The notes: a model not told the origin generated them from the letters alone. A stretch of 64,000 nucleotides of DNA from Pollenia angustigena (GCA_930367215.1 OV884056.1:284748067-284812066); one strand, 5' to 3'; shown: positions 1 to 11,703, counted from the first letter of the stretch. Translations and numbers: made by a program.

Positions 1-410
1 TTTAATATTTTTAATTAGTCTTAAGTTCATGAAATTTAATTTTTATTAAATTATTTTTTGTGAAGAAAGGAATTTTACAACATGAAAATTAATTAAAATT
101 GTTATTGATAATCTTTCATTCTTGACGTGGCTCGGGCTCGAACCCTGGCCGGCAGGTTACCATGACATGTTTCGATCGCAACCACTCGATCTCCTCAGAT
201 GGATTTGCCGTCTTACACTCGCAGCCATCGACGACTGCTGACGTCACTAGTCAAACATCAATCCTTAAACCAAATTGTAATTTTAACATTTGGTAGATCG
301 AAATTTGCTTTCCTGAATGATTATCCACTTTAATTGACTTTACATGTTTTTTCCTTTACTTCTGTTTTTTCGTACTTTCGTCAAGAATTTTTCTTGAAGT
401 CCAAGTACAT
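1..410 (-). mobile_element. SINE-like element, copy 1 (cut by window edge)
   Basis: The segment aligns by eye with 8791-9290 and, in inverse orientation, with 51776-52015. It has a shared AT-rich 3' body (about 1-120), a tRNA-like head whose B box ggttcgagccc reads on the minus strand (about 130-150), and a shared 5' part about 245-405. A pyrimidine-rich run follows at 408-430. The element runs off the left end of the window, so its 3' tail and target duplication cannot be seen. It is a family call from internal repetition; no A box is clear. Confidence 0.5.
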
Positions 411-984
411 TTTTTTTTTTTTTTTTTTTGTTTTTTCACTTTGTCTTTCTCTTTTCTGTTACATCTGGTTTTGGAAATTTTTTTGATATTTTTATTGAAA
501 ACCTAAAAATTTTAAAACCATTTAAAATTATCACAAATATTATTTAACACCTTCTTTATTTATTAGCTGTCTAACGATACTTACGCAGTTGACACTTAAA
601 ACTTTTATTAAATTTTTATTTTTTTATCTTTGTACGTATGTATATGTTTTTGTTGTTATTATTTTGTTCAAGTTAAAACTTTTAACATTGCTATTGGATT
701 TTTCCATAAAAATTATTTTATGTAAATATTTAGCAAAAATTATTAATCTATTTAATTGTCTTATTAACAAATTTTTATTAACAACAAAAAAGTGCTTTTT
801 ATGCCTCGTTTATCTTTAAACATATACAATAAAACTCAAATAAAATAATTCAAAATACATAATTAAAAACAAATTAAAGAATAAGAAAATAAAAAATCAA
901 TTAGCATAAAATTTAATTGACTTGTCAAAACAATTCGATGATGTTAATTAATCATAACAAAGCTTTTTTTGGATTGATAATTAA
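411..984. other. AT-rich stretch, nothing recognised
   Basis: Homopolymer-rich sequence. The only open frame (589-819) is low-complexity hydrophobic residues from T-rich DNA and is not supported as a gene. Confidence 0.5.
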
Positions 985-1281
985 TAGGGTATTCAAACGA
1001 TTAACCGTTGTTTGATTAATCGAATAATTTTGGGAGATCATTTTCAATTATGAATAATTCAAATAATTTATGACGATTAATCGATCATTTTTTTTAACAG
1101 TATTAGTTTTTTTATTTTTTTTAAAAAAACAAGCCGGTAAGTTTTAAATACCCTTTTATTGTTTCTTAACTTAAATTTCCTTCGAGTAACAATTTTTTAA
1201 AACAGAGTACGCTCAAAAGAAAAATCCCACCATCCGTACTCAAATCAATCCGATGCGGTATTAATAAATAGTTCGTTGAGT

Positions 1282-2489
1282 CAGAGTTCTCAGTTTTGGG
1301 GATTTTTCCCATAATTGGGGATTTTGTTTTGTAAATGGGGATACAAATTTCGTGAAAATCACCAGGCGACTTTTTGGGAATAAAGCCCTTTTCCCTGGGG
1401 TTCTTGGGAATTATATATTATTTATACACGCAATTTTTGCAATGGCAAGGCCGGTTTGGTCCAGTCGTTGATACAAATTAAATTTTTTTTCGCTCCGCAG
1501 TTTTTTTTTGTTATACCAAGACGCTGGCGGTTCGATACCTTTTCAAGAGCTTGCTGAAATAATTTTAAATATGCTTTCTGTACCCCAAGATGTAACACTT
1601 GTTTCTGTAATAAATATAATTAAAACCAAAATTTGCAACATAAAGCAATATGAGTAATTAGAAGCTCTTCTAAAAATAAATACACACTTTAAAAATAATT
1701 CAGTTTTCTATGACAAATTTATTCCATCCTCTTAAATGCTAACACTTTTTAATACAAGTTTTTGAAATGATAAACATTGATGCAAAATAATTTTTCTTGT
1801 GCGTCTTTTTAAGTAACTCAAAGTACAAATAAATTTAATAACAAAACTGGCATATTATTTTATTTTTAAGGATCTGTGGGGATTTTTGGGGATAAGAAAA
1901 TAACTATTTTAAGGATTTTTGGGTATCAAAATTCAACATTTTTTTATTTTTCGAATTTATTCTATGAGCTAAATTTCAGTTATGTATTTTATAAAGCTTT
2001 TTTTGTAATAGTTCTATTCCTTCAATTTTGCAGAAATTACTTTATACATTACCAGACTATTATATTGTATTTTCTTTTTACATTTTACCTTAGCCTTCCT
2101 TTGGAAAGCAATGAGGTATATTGTATGTACTGAAAAACTTACAATTATTAGACACCAGCAGAATGTAATGCATTTTCTGGCCCGCTACGGCCTTCGTCAG
2201 CATTCTTGCTTTCCAAAGGAAGGCTAAGGTAAAATGTAAAAAGAAAATACAATATAATAGTCTGGTTGTGTATAAAGTCATTTCTGAAAAATTGAAGGAA
2301 TAGAACTATTACAAAAAAAGCTTTATAAAATACATAACTGAAATTTAGCTCATAGAATAAATTCGAAAAATGAAAAAATGTTGAATAAAATATATAATGT
2401 AACCTTCGGAAGGAAATAATTCCCAGTTTCTATTTGGTATCAAAATTCGTAACTTGGGGATAAGGTATAAAATAAAACTGGGAACCCTG
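1282..2489. mobile_element. Non-autonomous hAT element (CAGAG/CAGGG ends)
   Basis: The ends are cagagttctcagtttt and aaaactgggaaccctg, an imperfect terminal inverted repeat with the hAT-like CAGRG start. The flanks cgttgagt (1274-1281) and cggtgagt (2490-2497) match at 7 of 8 bases, the hAT duplication length. Subterminal sequence is full of ggggatttt words. It is the same family as 31664-32482, whose interior occurs here in the opposite orientation. No transposase frame is present. It carries a later insertion at 1935-2435. Confidence 0.75.
1935..2435. mobile_element. Fold-back retroposon insertion with 13-bp target duplication
   Basis: The 13-bp sequence ggtatcaaaattc occurs at 1922-1934 and again at 2436-2448, bracketing the insertion. 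Inside, about 1935-2112 is almost the exact reverse complement of about 2207-2387, with a loop of roughly 95 bases. The sequence belongs to the repeated unit also seen at 9573-9724, 22045-22175 and 31446-32646. The long duplication suggests target-primed integration; the inverted-duplicate structure is unusual for that. Confidence 0.75.
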
Positions 2490-2497
2490 CGGTGAGT

Positions 2498-3237
2498 ACG
2501 GATTTTCTTGAATCAAGTACAGAAAAATTGATTTAAATACGAATTTTCAATAGCGAAATACTTAACTTATCCATATTTAATCCCAAATTTGAACTTAAAA
2601 TAATCCGAAAATGATATTGATTTAAGTAAAACTTTGATTGAACCAATCTCAAAATGCGCTTGATTCAAGTATTATAAAGTTGATTCAATTCCGAATTCGT
2701 ACTTGAAATAAAACAAAAGTTAAATAAGAAGGAGAATTTTATTGTGATTGATTTACTTACCCGTTTTACATATTACAGAATTTCAATTATAAAACACCAG
2801 CATCATTCCCGATATGGCTTTTAATGTAAAAACTTTATGTTCATATTTAACAGAAAATACAAACTAAATGAGAATCAAGAGTTCTCAATTTTACTTTTTA
2901 AGCATGAACATAATATGTTTTCGTCTTGTTCTATTGTTTCTACACACGACAAGCAAATCGGTTTTTTGACTACTTTTGTGGTTTTGTTGTAGTATCTACA
3001 ACAAACTCTGATAAGTTTAATGAGGTTAAAATGCTCACTTTGAAATTTTACTTTTAGAGTGGCACTAACAACTAAAATTTTTATTTTTACTTGTTTTAAG
3101 AATTTTAAATCGATTTCAAAATCGTTTAAGATAAGATGGGAAACTTATTCCTTACATCACAAAGGGGGATGCACCAGGATTTTTTTTTTTTTTTTTTTTC
3201 AAACTACTTTAAAAATTGAACTTAGATTTTTACATTG
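2498..3237. other. AT-rich stretch with gattcaa words; no gene seen
   Basis: Repeated words such as gattcaa and ttgattcaagta occur at 2505-2710, resembling the subterminal words of the hAT elements here, but no paired ends could be fixed. The rest is simple AT-rich DNA with a T-run at 3181-3199. Confidence 0.4.
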
Positions 3238-3246
3238 GGTAGATAT

Positions 3247-4405
3247 GGCGCTGCGAAATATGGCCCCAGGAAATATGGCCCCAAAAAATAAATGAAAATT
3301 GACCCCAAATTTGGGGCTATTTTTCATAATGCAATATGGCCCCATTTTTTTAATGAAAAATTACCCCAAAAAAAATGAAAAATAACCCTAAAAATAAAAT
3401 GAAATATGACCCTAAATTTGGGGTTATTCTTTATTATGAAAAATCACCTCAAAATTTATAATGAATTTTAACCCCAAAAAAGAACACAAAGAAAGAGACA
3501 CTAAACATTTTCGGTGGAGTTCATATGCCCAAAAATAAAAATCCCAAATTTAGAATCCCGATTTCAAAATCCGAATAATTATACAGTTTTGGTTTCAAAA
3601 ATCGTACGATTGATAGCACGGTTGGGCTTTCGGCCATGCACAAGGATTTTTTTCTCTATGGTAAACCGAACACTGGCTTTGCTTACTAAAGCTCTACGTT
3701 ATAGCCGGCCTTCGGCCGGGCGCAAGGATTTTTTTCTCTATGATATAACGAACACTGGCTTCGCTAACTAAAGCTTCTCTGTATAGCCGGCCTTCGGCCG
3801 GGTGAAATGATTTTCTTCTCTTTGGTATAACGAACACTGGCTTCGCTCACTAAAGCTTCACTACATAGCCGGCCTTCGGCCGGGCGCAAGGATTTTCTTT
3901 TCTATGGTAAAACGAACTCTTCTCGTAATAGCCGGCCTTCGGCCGAGCTCAAGGATTTTTTCCTCTATGGTATAACAAACACCGGCTTCGCTAACTAAAG
4001 CATCTCTGCATAACCGGCAAGGATTTTCTCTACTTTGGTATAAGAATTCTGGTTTTTTATGTAATCCCTAGAAACTTTTACATAGAATTTTATAAAATGT
4101 GTGTAAAAATGTTTGGGGTGATTTTTCATTTCTTTAAACTTGCATTTTTTATTAGTAGATGAAAAATAGCCCCAAAGTAAAAATTGTGATTTTATTTGGG
4201 GCCATTTTTCATTCCTTGATATTGGGGTCATTTTTCATTCCACTTAAAATGCAAAAACACCCTAACGAAAAAATGAAAAATAACCCCAAAAAAAACAAAA
4301 AAATTGCGCCAAAATTGCGTGTTGTTGTGTCTCATGTAAAGTTTTGGAGCCGTTTTTCATTTTCCTTTTGGGGCCATATTTCCTGGGGTAATTTTTCGCA
4401 CCGCC
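3247..4405. mobile_element. Mutator-like (MULE) non-autonomous element A
   Basis: The left end ggcgctgcgaaatatggcc and the right end (reverse complement ggcggtgcgaaaaattacc) begin a terminal inverted repeat of about 35 bp. The 9-bp flanks ggtagatat (3238-3246) and ggtagatac (4406-4414) match at 8 of 9, the size typical of Mutator elements. Subterminal DNA repeats the word ccccaaaaaatgaaaaat in both orientations. The centre is the 83-bp tandem array at 3623-4040. It shares terminal bases and array with 32973-33788. No transposase is seen. Confidence 0.7.
3623..4040. repeat. Tandem array of about 83-bp GC-rich units
   Basis: About five units, each carrying the palindrome ccggccttcggccgg, then caaggattttttctctatgg, tataacgaacactggcttcg and ctaactaaagcttctctg. 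One unit is shortened (about 63 bp) and the last is degenerate. The units contrast strongly with the AT-rich surroundings. The same units occur in mixed orientation at 33228-33562. Confidence 0.85.
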
Positions 4406-4546
4406 GGTAGATACATATGACTACTGTTTATAACTTTCCTGCAAAAAGTGAAAATGTGTAAATTTTGATATGACCTTTAAAGGAACAAGCGCAATATGTA
4501 TGTAGTTTTCACATATATAAATTGTGTTCTTGTGTAGTCAGTCAGT

Positions 4547-4645
4547 CCTGTCACATAAATCAATTCCGATCGATAGATACATATTTCGTATCTTGCTTCA
4601 CATAAAACGAAATCACTTTTAATCGAAATTGATTTCTATGACAGG
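4547..4645. mobile_element. 99-bp hairpin MITE
   Basis: cctgtcacataaatcaatt at the left is matched by aattgatttctatgacagg at the right, with few mismatches. The element is almost entirely inverted repeat. Confidence 0.6.
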
Positions 4646-4649
4646 TCTT

Positions 4650-5800
4650 AATGTATGAATAGTATTTTAAAGGATTATGACAATAGTTTCTTATCGGTGG
4701 CGACTGTTCTTTACTAAGTTACTATAAGTTAGTTTTAGAGAACAAACGTTTGCATGTCATTGATGTCGGAAAGATCCAGATTTATTTCCTTGTAATTTCA
4801 TACATTACATACTTTTTGTTTTTAACTCTGCTTATAACTAGATTTAAATGTCGCTCACACACTGGTCTCTTTGAATATAAGTGTATTTCCAGAGGAATGC
4901 CATGGTTTAATTCACCTGTTATGTTTCTATATAGTATGTTGAATTTCACAAAGCTGACTTTCAGTGTTTGATTCGGTGCGATATGTTTGGGCTGTTTTGT
5001 TCACTGTCCGTTGATGGCTTTAATTTCTGAAGAACAAAAGCCCCTATATTAAAGTTGAAAGTATACCAAAGGTACTAAAACGTAAAACCAAAACTTTAAA
5101 CTTGGAACACTGTGTTAACATACCACCTACACAAGTATGTACGCACAAACAAACCTCAAGTTTTATTGTGCATGCCCATAATTTATCGATTTAATTAAGA
5201 TTAATATTAAAAATTTCCTAAATTTTGATAAAAATAAAAAAATCGATTTTAAAAGCCCAATAATCGATTTCAGTATAAAATCGCAGACGTAAATTCGATT
5301 GCAAAAAGTTAATTTTTTTAAACACAAAATCGATTTTTGATTGGAATCGAAATCGATTTACCATTCCCTAGTACAATGTTTAGAAAAGACGAGCAAACGA
5401 ACAGAGAAATTGGATGTGCCTTAAAACGCTTTACTATCAATCTCTCCAACGTCAACAAGAAGTGAAGAAATCTTTTCTTAATCAAGTTTCATCAAAACAA
5501 AATAAAGAAAGAAATCGTTTGAAACATGTACATTTGAACTATTTTTGAAAGATTATTTTAGAACATAAGCTTAAGTTTTAATGCTTCATATTTATATTGA
5601 AAATGTTTTCTGCCTGTATTCATAATAAGTTTTTAAATTTAATAAAGGTTTAAAGAACAAATTTACTATGAAAATTGTTTGATAAACGTTTGTTAAATTT
5701 AATAATCGTTTGTGAATACGGGTGTTCCTCTTTTATTACATGTAGTACCTTTTGTTAAATTGATTGCTGTTACTTTTTAATTAAATTTTTATGTTAAAAA
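4650..5800. other. No gene recognised
   Basis: AT-rich sequence. At 5170-5370 the word aatcgattt recurs, similar to hAT subterminal words, without a resolvable end pair. Nothing else is supported. Confidence 0.4.
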
Positions 5801-5880
5801 ATATGTATAAGTTTTTACCTCCAATAATTATTCGCGCGATTAATCGATTAATGCAAAACATCGATTGATTGAATACCCTA

Positions 5881-6590
5881 GTAAATAAGTTTGTTTTTAT
5901 GTGGATGTATTCGTATAAGAACAAGAAATGCTTGTCTAAAATAGAGGTGGGCGCGTGAGTGGTTGTTATCAATTTAACCCTTATAGAGCCACAGAAGCAA
6001 GAAAGAAGTCGGTAAAGTCGATTTGAAAATAGTTCTTAAAGGCGTTGGAAAAATCAGTCTACAGATTGAATATTTTTAAAAAATTTTTAAAAACTGGAAA
6101 TTTATTTCTTAAGTTGATAGTGCATACAAAAAAAATTCCTGGAAATTATTAAAGGAATAAGACTATTAAAGTATAAAAGCTTTTAAGGATTGTAATTTGA
6201 CTTAGAAAACACATTCGAATATTATGAAAATTTACAATTTTTAAAAACATTCATTTTTCTGAAAAATAACTAGTTTCGAGAAACATAGATCTTTCCGAGT
6301 CCAACTTTTATAACTAATGTTAATAGTAAATTATTTCGGTATATAAATCCGTTGAGTCGTTTTTAAAATGGCCGAATAATGATCACAATCCTTCAAAACC
6401 AGGCAAAAACAATCAAAATAATGTTCATAAGAATTTAAGTTTTAGAGCAGTGATGCCCAAAAACGCATATATTTTAAAGTACAGTGACACATAAAAGTAC
6501 CCGCAAAGATTTTCATTGAAATTTAATTACAAGAAATTGATTGGGCTCTAAAAAAAATGTTAATAATGCCTGATTCTTAATAAGATTTGG
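5881..6590. other. No gene recognised
   Basis: AT-rich DNA without a coding frame, tRNA or clear repeat end. Confidence 0.4.
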
Positions 6591-6591
6591 T

Positions 6592-7134
6592 ACACAGAAA
6601 AATTTTTTTCAAAATTGTTCACTAATTAAGGCATTAATCAAATACATAATGAGTTTTAATTAAAATGTTAATCAAGTGAATAAAATGTTTAATCAAGTGA
6701 ATTAAACGTTTGAATATTGATACTATTATGGCCATTTTCTCAATGTATCGACAAACTGTCTGTTACTCAATGTCAGCATAAATTTATTAGACCGATAAAC
6801 TGTCCGTTAACGATTTTGGTTTTCTCCGCAACACTTCTCAAAATACATGTAAAAGTTGGGAGTCAGCTGATTGAATTTATCTGTAATGTAATTTCTTTAA
6901 TGTGCAGTTTTTCGTTGGGAAAAAAAGATAATCGCGTAATGATAAACGCCAATCAATTTGGTTAGTGCCGGTTCACACACGTCAAGTTTGACTCGTCAAG
7001 TCTTCAGCTTTTAGAAGAGAAGGGAAAAGACCCATTTCGTGTGTGAACCGGCACTTACTGGTGCAAATTGAATTACTTTTTTATTTATTATCGCAAATTT
7101 TTTAATTGAAATAAATTTTTATTTTTATCTGTGT
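6592..7134. mobile_element. TIR element with ACACAGAAAAA ends
   Basis: acacagaaaaatttttttc at the left pairs with the right end atttttatctgtgt. The same terminal word bounds 16817-17846, suggesting one family. A Harbinger-type MITE (6965-7054) is nested inside. No target duplication is convincing. Confidence 0.45.
6965..7054. mobile_element. PIF/Harbinger-type MITE, GTGCYGGTTCACAC family, copy 1
   Basis: Ninety bases bounded by gtgccggttcacacacg and its reverse complement cgtgtgtgaaccggcac, flanked by TTA on both sides (6962-6964 and 7055-7057). A 3-bp TTA/TAA duplication is the Harbinger hallmark. Related copies are 27215-27481 and 57031-57112. Confidence 0.75.
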
Positions 7135-7289
7135 TAGACGGTAAATATATAAAGTGTTTTTGCAAGTAGGTTTCGGAAAAAAAAAATTTTGGGTAAACTT
7201 TATACATTTTTAGTTATATTTTAAGCATTTACACATTTACAACCACGGGTTTAAAGGATTTACATAAGATTGTCATTCGGTTTGTATAT

Positions 7290-7730
7290 TGTACAATAAT
7301 ATAGACCCTAGAAAGTATACATATATGTATATTCTGGGTCCTTATGAGTATCGAATTGATTTAACGAGGTGCTTCCGTCCGGCTGGCTGGTCTTTTCTCC
7401 TTCATGTAAACTTTGTCGCTCTTTTGGATATAATTTGGATATAAATATATAAATCTGAAACATACATACGTTATAATTGTCATGGGGAAAAAGCCTATTT
7501 AAAATGGTAAGAATCGGTCCATAATTTCACATAGGTCCCGTACAAACTTTTTTCCGGAATAGAATCTTTGTGCCAATTCAATCTTATTATGCTGGTGTTT
7601 AGGGCAAATTTTTTATCAAAAATGATTTGCTTCCAACCTTAATCGTCATACCAAATTTTATTTGAATCGGTCCATATTTGACTGTGGCTCCTATACAAAA
7701 ACCACTCCCGAAAAAAGCATTTAATGTAGG
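7290..7730. repeat. Diverged INE-like repeat
   Basis: Contains phrases typical of the 153-bp monomer family elsewhere in the window (accctagaaagtatacatat, aatcggtccataatttcac), strongly diverged. Similar old copies lie at about 46925-47420 and 63690-64000. The ends cannot be fixed. Confidence 0.35.
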
Positions 7731-8075
7731 CCTGCCATACGTCCTGGTTTTCCAGGATTGTCCTGGTTTTAGACTACTTGTCCTGGTGTCCTGGACAATA
7801 TTAAATTGTCCTGGTTTTTTGTACAGGTCAAGACAAACAAATTAGTTTTTTGCTAGTTTTAGTTGTTAACAAAGGTTAGAACACTGCTAACATAAGTTAA
7901 TTGTATAAACAACTTTAATTAAATTCAACTGGTATCTGGTGTTAAGCTGGTAAAAGCTTTCAATAATATTAGATGATAGTCAATCCTCTTTCAACTAGTT
8001 GCTGTAAAAAGTTATACCGTGTAAACAGCTTTTATAAGTAATCGAAAACCGATAACAAATTGCTTTCTCTAAGGC

Positions 8076-8260
8076 AGCCCATACACGTTTCAATTCAATT
8101 GTCAACTGAGTCGGTTGTTGTCCAAATCAAAGCGTGTATGGCGTTGTTAACTTGAGTAGTTTGACAGTTGTCCAACTCGACAACAGAAAAATCAAAAGAT
8201 TTTGATTTTTTTCTAGTTGAGTACTTAGTCTGCTCAATGGACTAAAGAAAGAAACTCGTT
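8076..8260 (+). mobile_element. CCATACAC-family MITE, truncated copy
   Basis: About 165 bases starting at ccatacacgtttcaattc align with 19463-19640, including the shared block aatcaaaagattttgattttt. The right end is not preserved. Confidence 0.55.
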
Positions 8261-8289
8261 AAAGACTGAAACACTGGAGTGTATTATTC

Positions 8290-8508
8290 AATGTAAGTTT
8301 GATTTTATTATGAATTATTTTTTATGAAGAATTATTGTTTAGAAATTTTTAAAAAAACGATGAAGTCGTATGTGATGTTAAACTTTTTTTCATAATACTT
8401 GTCATTTTCATCACACATGCATTCACACTGTCAGACTTTTACATATTACATACTTGAGTTTTTGACATGTATTAATACAAAGTATAATAGTGTACACTTG
8501 CCTTTATC
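8290..8508. mobile_element. AGGCTAGATTACAC-family MITE, decayed copy
   Basis: Aligns with 15255-15850 without its internal insertion: acgatgaagtcgtatg, cttgtcattttc and gtattaatacaaagtataa are shared. The right end reads tagtgtacacttgccttta. The left end is lost. Confidence 0.5.
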
Positions 8509-8790
8509 ACTAGTCACCAAAAAAATCGCTGAAATTGAAATTAAATACAAATCGTTTAGTTTAGAAAATATTCAAAACATATAAAAGGCTCTAAAATTAT
8601 TGAAAAAAAAAATGCTAATTTATATAGTTTCAAACAAATTTCTTAATTTTTTAATACATATTTATATAATCTGCCTAAAAAAATAACAAATGTACCCCCA
8701 TATTTTCTTAAACACTTCTTCCCATATTAAAATTATTCTCACACAAACTTTTGAAAATTAAAAAAAAATTTTGATTTTTAGTTGAACTGT

Positions 8791-9290
8791 TAATTTTTAA
8801 TTTTTGAAATTCTTTAATTAGGCTTGAGTTCATCAAATTTAATTTTCATTCAATTATTTTCACTGATGGAAGGAATTTTACAACTTGGAATTTTTATTAA
8901 AATTTATTGATAGTTTTTCTTGGCTGAGCTGGGATTTGAACCCGGGTTGATCTTTACATGTTTCAAGAAACACCACTTTCTATCGTCAGAAGATCTTTGT
9001 GTTCTTCCCACTGCACCACTGCGGTGCCCGTTAGCCAACAGTCAAACATCAACTTTTAACCAGTAGTACTGGTGGTTCGAAATTCGCTGTTATTATCACT
9101 TAAATTTCAAATTACATGTTGCCTCCTTTTTCCTCTGTTTTTTGGTATTCTTTCTGTCAAGACTTTGTCTTGAAAACCTGAACACATTTGTTTATTATGT
9201 TTTTTGTCCACTCGTCGACATTTTATTTGTACAAATTAAAGTACAAATGTAAACATTAGAGCTTGTGCCATAGCTATTTCTAAGAACAAT
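8791..9290 (-). mobile_element. SINE-like element, copy 2, with 22-bp target duplication
   Basis: An exact 22-bp direct repeat beginning ttttgattttta lies at 8769-8790 and 9291-9312 and brackets the insertion. On the minus strand the element has a tRNA-like B-box region (about 8935-8955) followed by an AT-rich 3' body (about 8800-8930). It aligns with copy 1 (1-410). The long duplication and AT-rich tail fit target-primed retroposition by a LINE partner. Its right edge lies directly against the truncated 5' end of the LINE at 9313. Confidence 0.75.
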
Positions 9291-9303
9291 TTTTGATTTT
9301 TAG

Positions 9304-11703
9304 TTGAACTGTAGTGGTGCAGGCCCGGATGGCATTATCCCAGCGGACCTACAAAAGAACCTGGGAATATTGATGCCATGGCTCTTGGCAATTTTTAGAG
9401 CCTGCCTGAGTCTCTCATATGTCCCATCAACTTATACAACATATAAGATCGTCTTCATCCCCAAGAGTGGGAAGACATCTCACACTATGGCTAAAGACTT
9501 TAGACCAATTAGTCTATCCTCCTTTCTACTGAAAACACTGGAGAGGATTTTGGATATTCATATTAGATCATCTTTTTTTTTTTTTTTTTTTTTTTCATTT
9601 TTCGAATTTATTCTATGAGTTAAATTTCAGTTATGTATTTTGTAAAGCTTTTTTGTAATGTTCTATTCCTTTAATTTTTCAGAAATGACTTTATACACTA
9701 CCAGACTATTATATTGTATTTTCTTTCATATTAGATCATCGTTAGGACACAATTCCTTGTCACTGGCTCAACACGCCTACAAGAAGGGAAGGTCCACGGA
9801 AACTGCGCTTCACTCATTGGTGGGCCACATACAGAGATCCCTGCACTACAAGGAATTTGCCTTAGTTGCATTCCTAGATATTGAGGGCGCTTTCAACAAC
9901 GTTGGACCTGAATCGGTTATTAACGCAATGAGACATTTGGAAATCGACCCGGCGATTATTCAATTTGTCAGCAGTATCCAGCACTTCAGGCGTATTGAAT
10001 CCAACTTGGGCGCCTCGAACATCTCCAAGGTTACGACTAGGGGCACCCCGCAAGGCGGTGTACTCTCACCATTACTTTGGAATCTGAATTTGAATACCCT
10101 ACTCAGGGCTATGGAAAGGACGTGCTGCAGAACGGTTGCATATGCGGATGACGTTGCAGTTGTGGCTCTGAGTAAAGATCCCAGACTATTGTCTGAACTA
10201 ATGGAGTCCGCATTGGACGTCCTAACAAAATGGTGCCAGGGATGTGGACTGGATGTAAATCCTGCCAAAACGGAACTGGTACTTTTCACAGGGAGATACA
10301 AAATTCCCGAATTTGATACCCCGAGGATAAAGGGGATCTCGCAGGAACTGTCTGACAGCTCCAAGTATCTTGGGCTAATATTGGACAGCAAACTGAACTG
10401 GAGGATGAACACCATTTCCAGGACTAATAAGGCTGCAATTGCATTATATTGCTGCAATAGGGCCATTGGCCTAAACTGGGGAATTAACCCGAGAAATGTA
10501 TATTGGCTATACGAATGTGTCATTAAACCCATTCTATTCTACAGGGCAGCTGTTTGGTGGCCGGCGCTCGAGGTGAAGAGTCATCAAATTAGGTTTGAAC
10601 GTACAATGATTATGGTGGCGATAGCGGCACTGTTTACGATTTTAAACTGGTTACCACCAGACATTTTGGCGAAAAGTTTAGCTGCGAACGCGGCGGTAAG
10701 ACTAAGGGCCACCGGAGCATGGAGGGATTACAATATCGGACATGCTAATATTCTGAACGAATTTAATTGGAACATGGATGTTGATTATGTCACACCCGAG
10801 CCAATCTTTGATCCTGGCTTCACGGTAAGCATTTTGGATAATGTGGTTCACTATGATGACCTACAAATTCCCGCGAACGCGATTCAAATTTTCACGGACG
10901 GGTCTCAAACACTGTGTGGTGTCGGTTCTGGCATATACTCCGAGCAGCTAAACTGGAGCATTCCTATAAGGCTGCCGGACCACTGCAGTGTCATCCAGGC
11001 CGAGATAATGGCCATCCACACAGCCGCGAGACGCATCCGGTACGGTGATATATCTGGAGGGGATATTCACATTATTACCGATAGCAAGGCGGCCATAAGA
11101 TCCCTGGAGAATGTGTTCATCACATCGAGAATTGTCCGAGAATGCCGGATGTCTCTGGAGGAGATAGCGAGACATTCACTGGTCACCCTTAATTGGGTCC
11201 CCGGACACGGGGACATACCGGGGAACTGCATGGCGGATTCGTTGGCGTATGCAGGCACCACCTTGAATCGAGACGGTTCGACATATAATGTAGGTGTTTC
11301 ACTCCCAAGGAGTAAGCAACTCATTGCGCACAAGTTTCATATCATCGCCAGTCAGAGGTGGCTCGTTGAAACTACCTGTGGGGAAACCAGGAAAATATGG
11401 CCCATCATACATGAAAAGAGGACACGGCGGGCATTACAGCTGTCCAGACATCATCTTAGAAACCTGATTGCGGTTATAACCGGCCATTGGCCCATTGGGA
11501 GGCACGCCCAGAGGCTGGGGCTCCATTACAATGACTTATGTAGAAGTTGCGGCGAGGAGGAGGAGGAAGAGTCAACGGAACATCTTCTCTGTAATTGCCC
11601 GGCATTCGGAGATCTAAGACTCAAAATGTTTGGTCGAAGAGCCCTTGGGGGCAAAACTTGTCTCTCTGATGTTTATGTAAACAGGATCCACTCCTTTACT
11701 TAA
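9304..11703 (+). pseudogene. Polymerase ORF (reverse transcriptase - RNase H - zinc knuckle), interrupted
   Basis: This frame copies LINE RNA at a nicked target and removes or senses the RNA strand. Visible motifs in order: the SGAGPDGI start of the RT fingers (about 9313), FRPISLSSF (about 9504), the AFLDIEGAFNN block, TPQGGVLSPLLWN (about 10045), catalytic YADD (10141-10152), an SKYLG block, an RNase H FTDGS motif (about 10890), ITDSKAA (about 11075) and NWVPGHGDIPGN (about 11190), and a Cys-rich C terminus CRSC...EHLLCNC (about 11540-11600). The stop codon is at 11701-11703. About 780 codons survive. The only break I see is the 152-bp poly-T insertion: insertion plus its 16-bp duplication is 168 bp, a multiple of three, so the frame is kept and the damage is in-frame stops inside the insert. 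This implies a young LINE copy hit recently. Confidence 0.85.

Larger units (their letters stand above)
985..5880. mobile_element. Decayed outer hAT-like element enclosing later insertions
   Basis: The left end tagggtattcaaacgatta and the right end, which in reverse complement reads tagggtattcaatcaatcg, form an imperfect terminal inverted repeat rich in the word attaatcgatt. The flanks ataattaa and gtaaataa agree at 6 of 8 bases, as expected for an old 8-bp duplication. The hAT 1282-2489 and the Mutator-like element 3247-4405 lie inside. The distance is 4.9 kb, so this pairing is an inference and the two ends could belong to different copies. Confidence 0.35.

Noticed and set aside
589..819. 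Hydrophobic 76-codon frame
   Set aside because: Low-complexity Phe/Leu/Ile from T-rich DNA; no start context or conservation visible.
3623..4040. Possible CRISPR-like array
   Set aside because: Units are contiguous tandem repeats without unique spacers, in a eukaryotic Mutator-like element.
9960..10532. 190-codon minus-strand frame
   Set aside because: Antisense shadow of the LINE reverse transcriptase frame.
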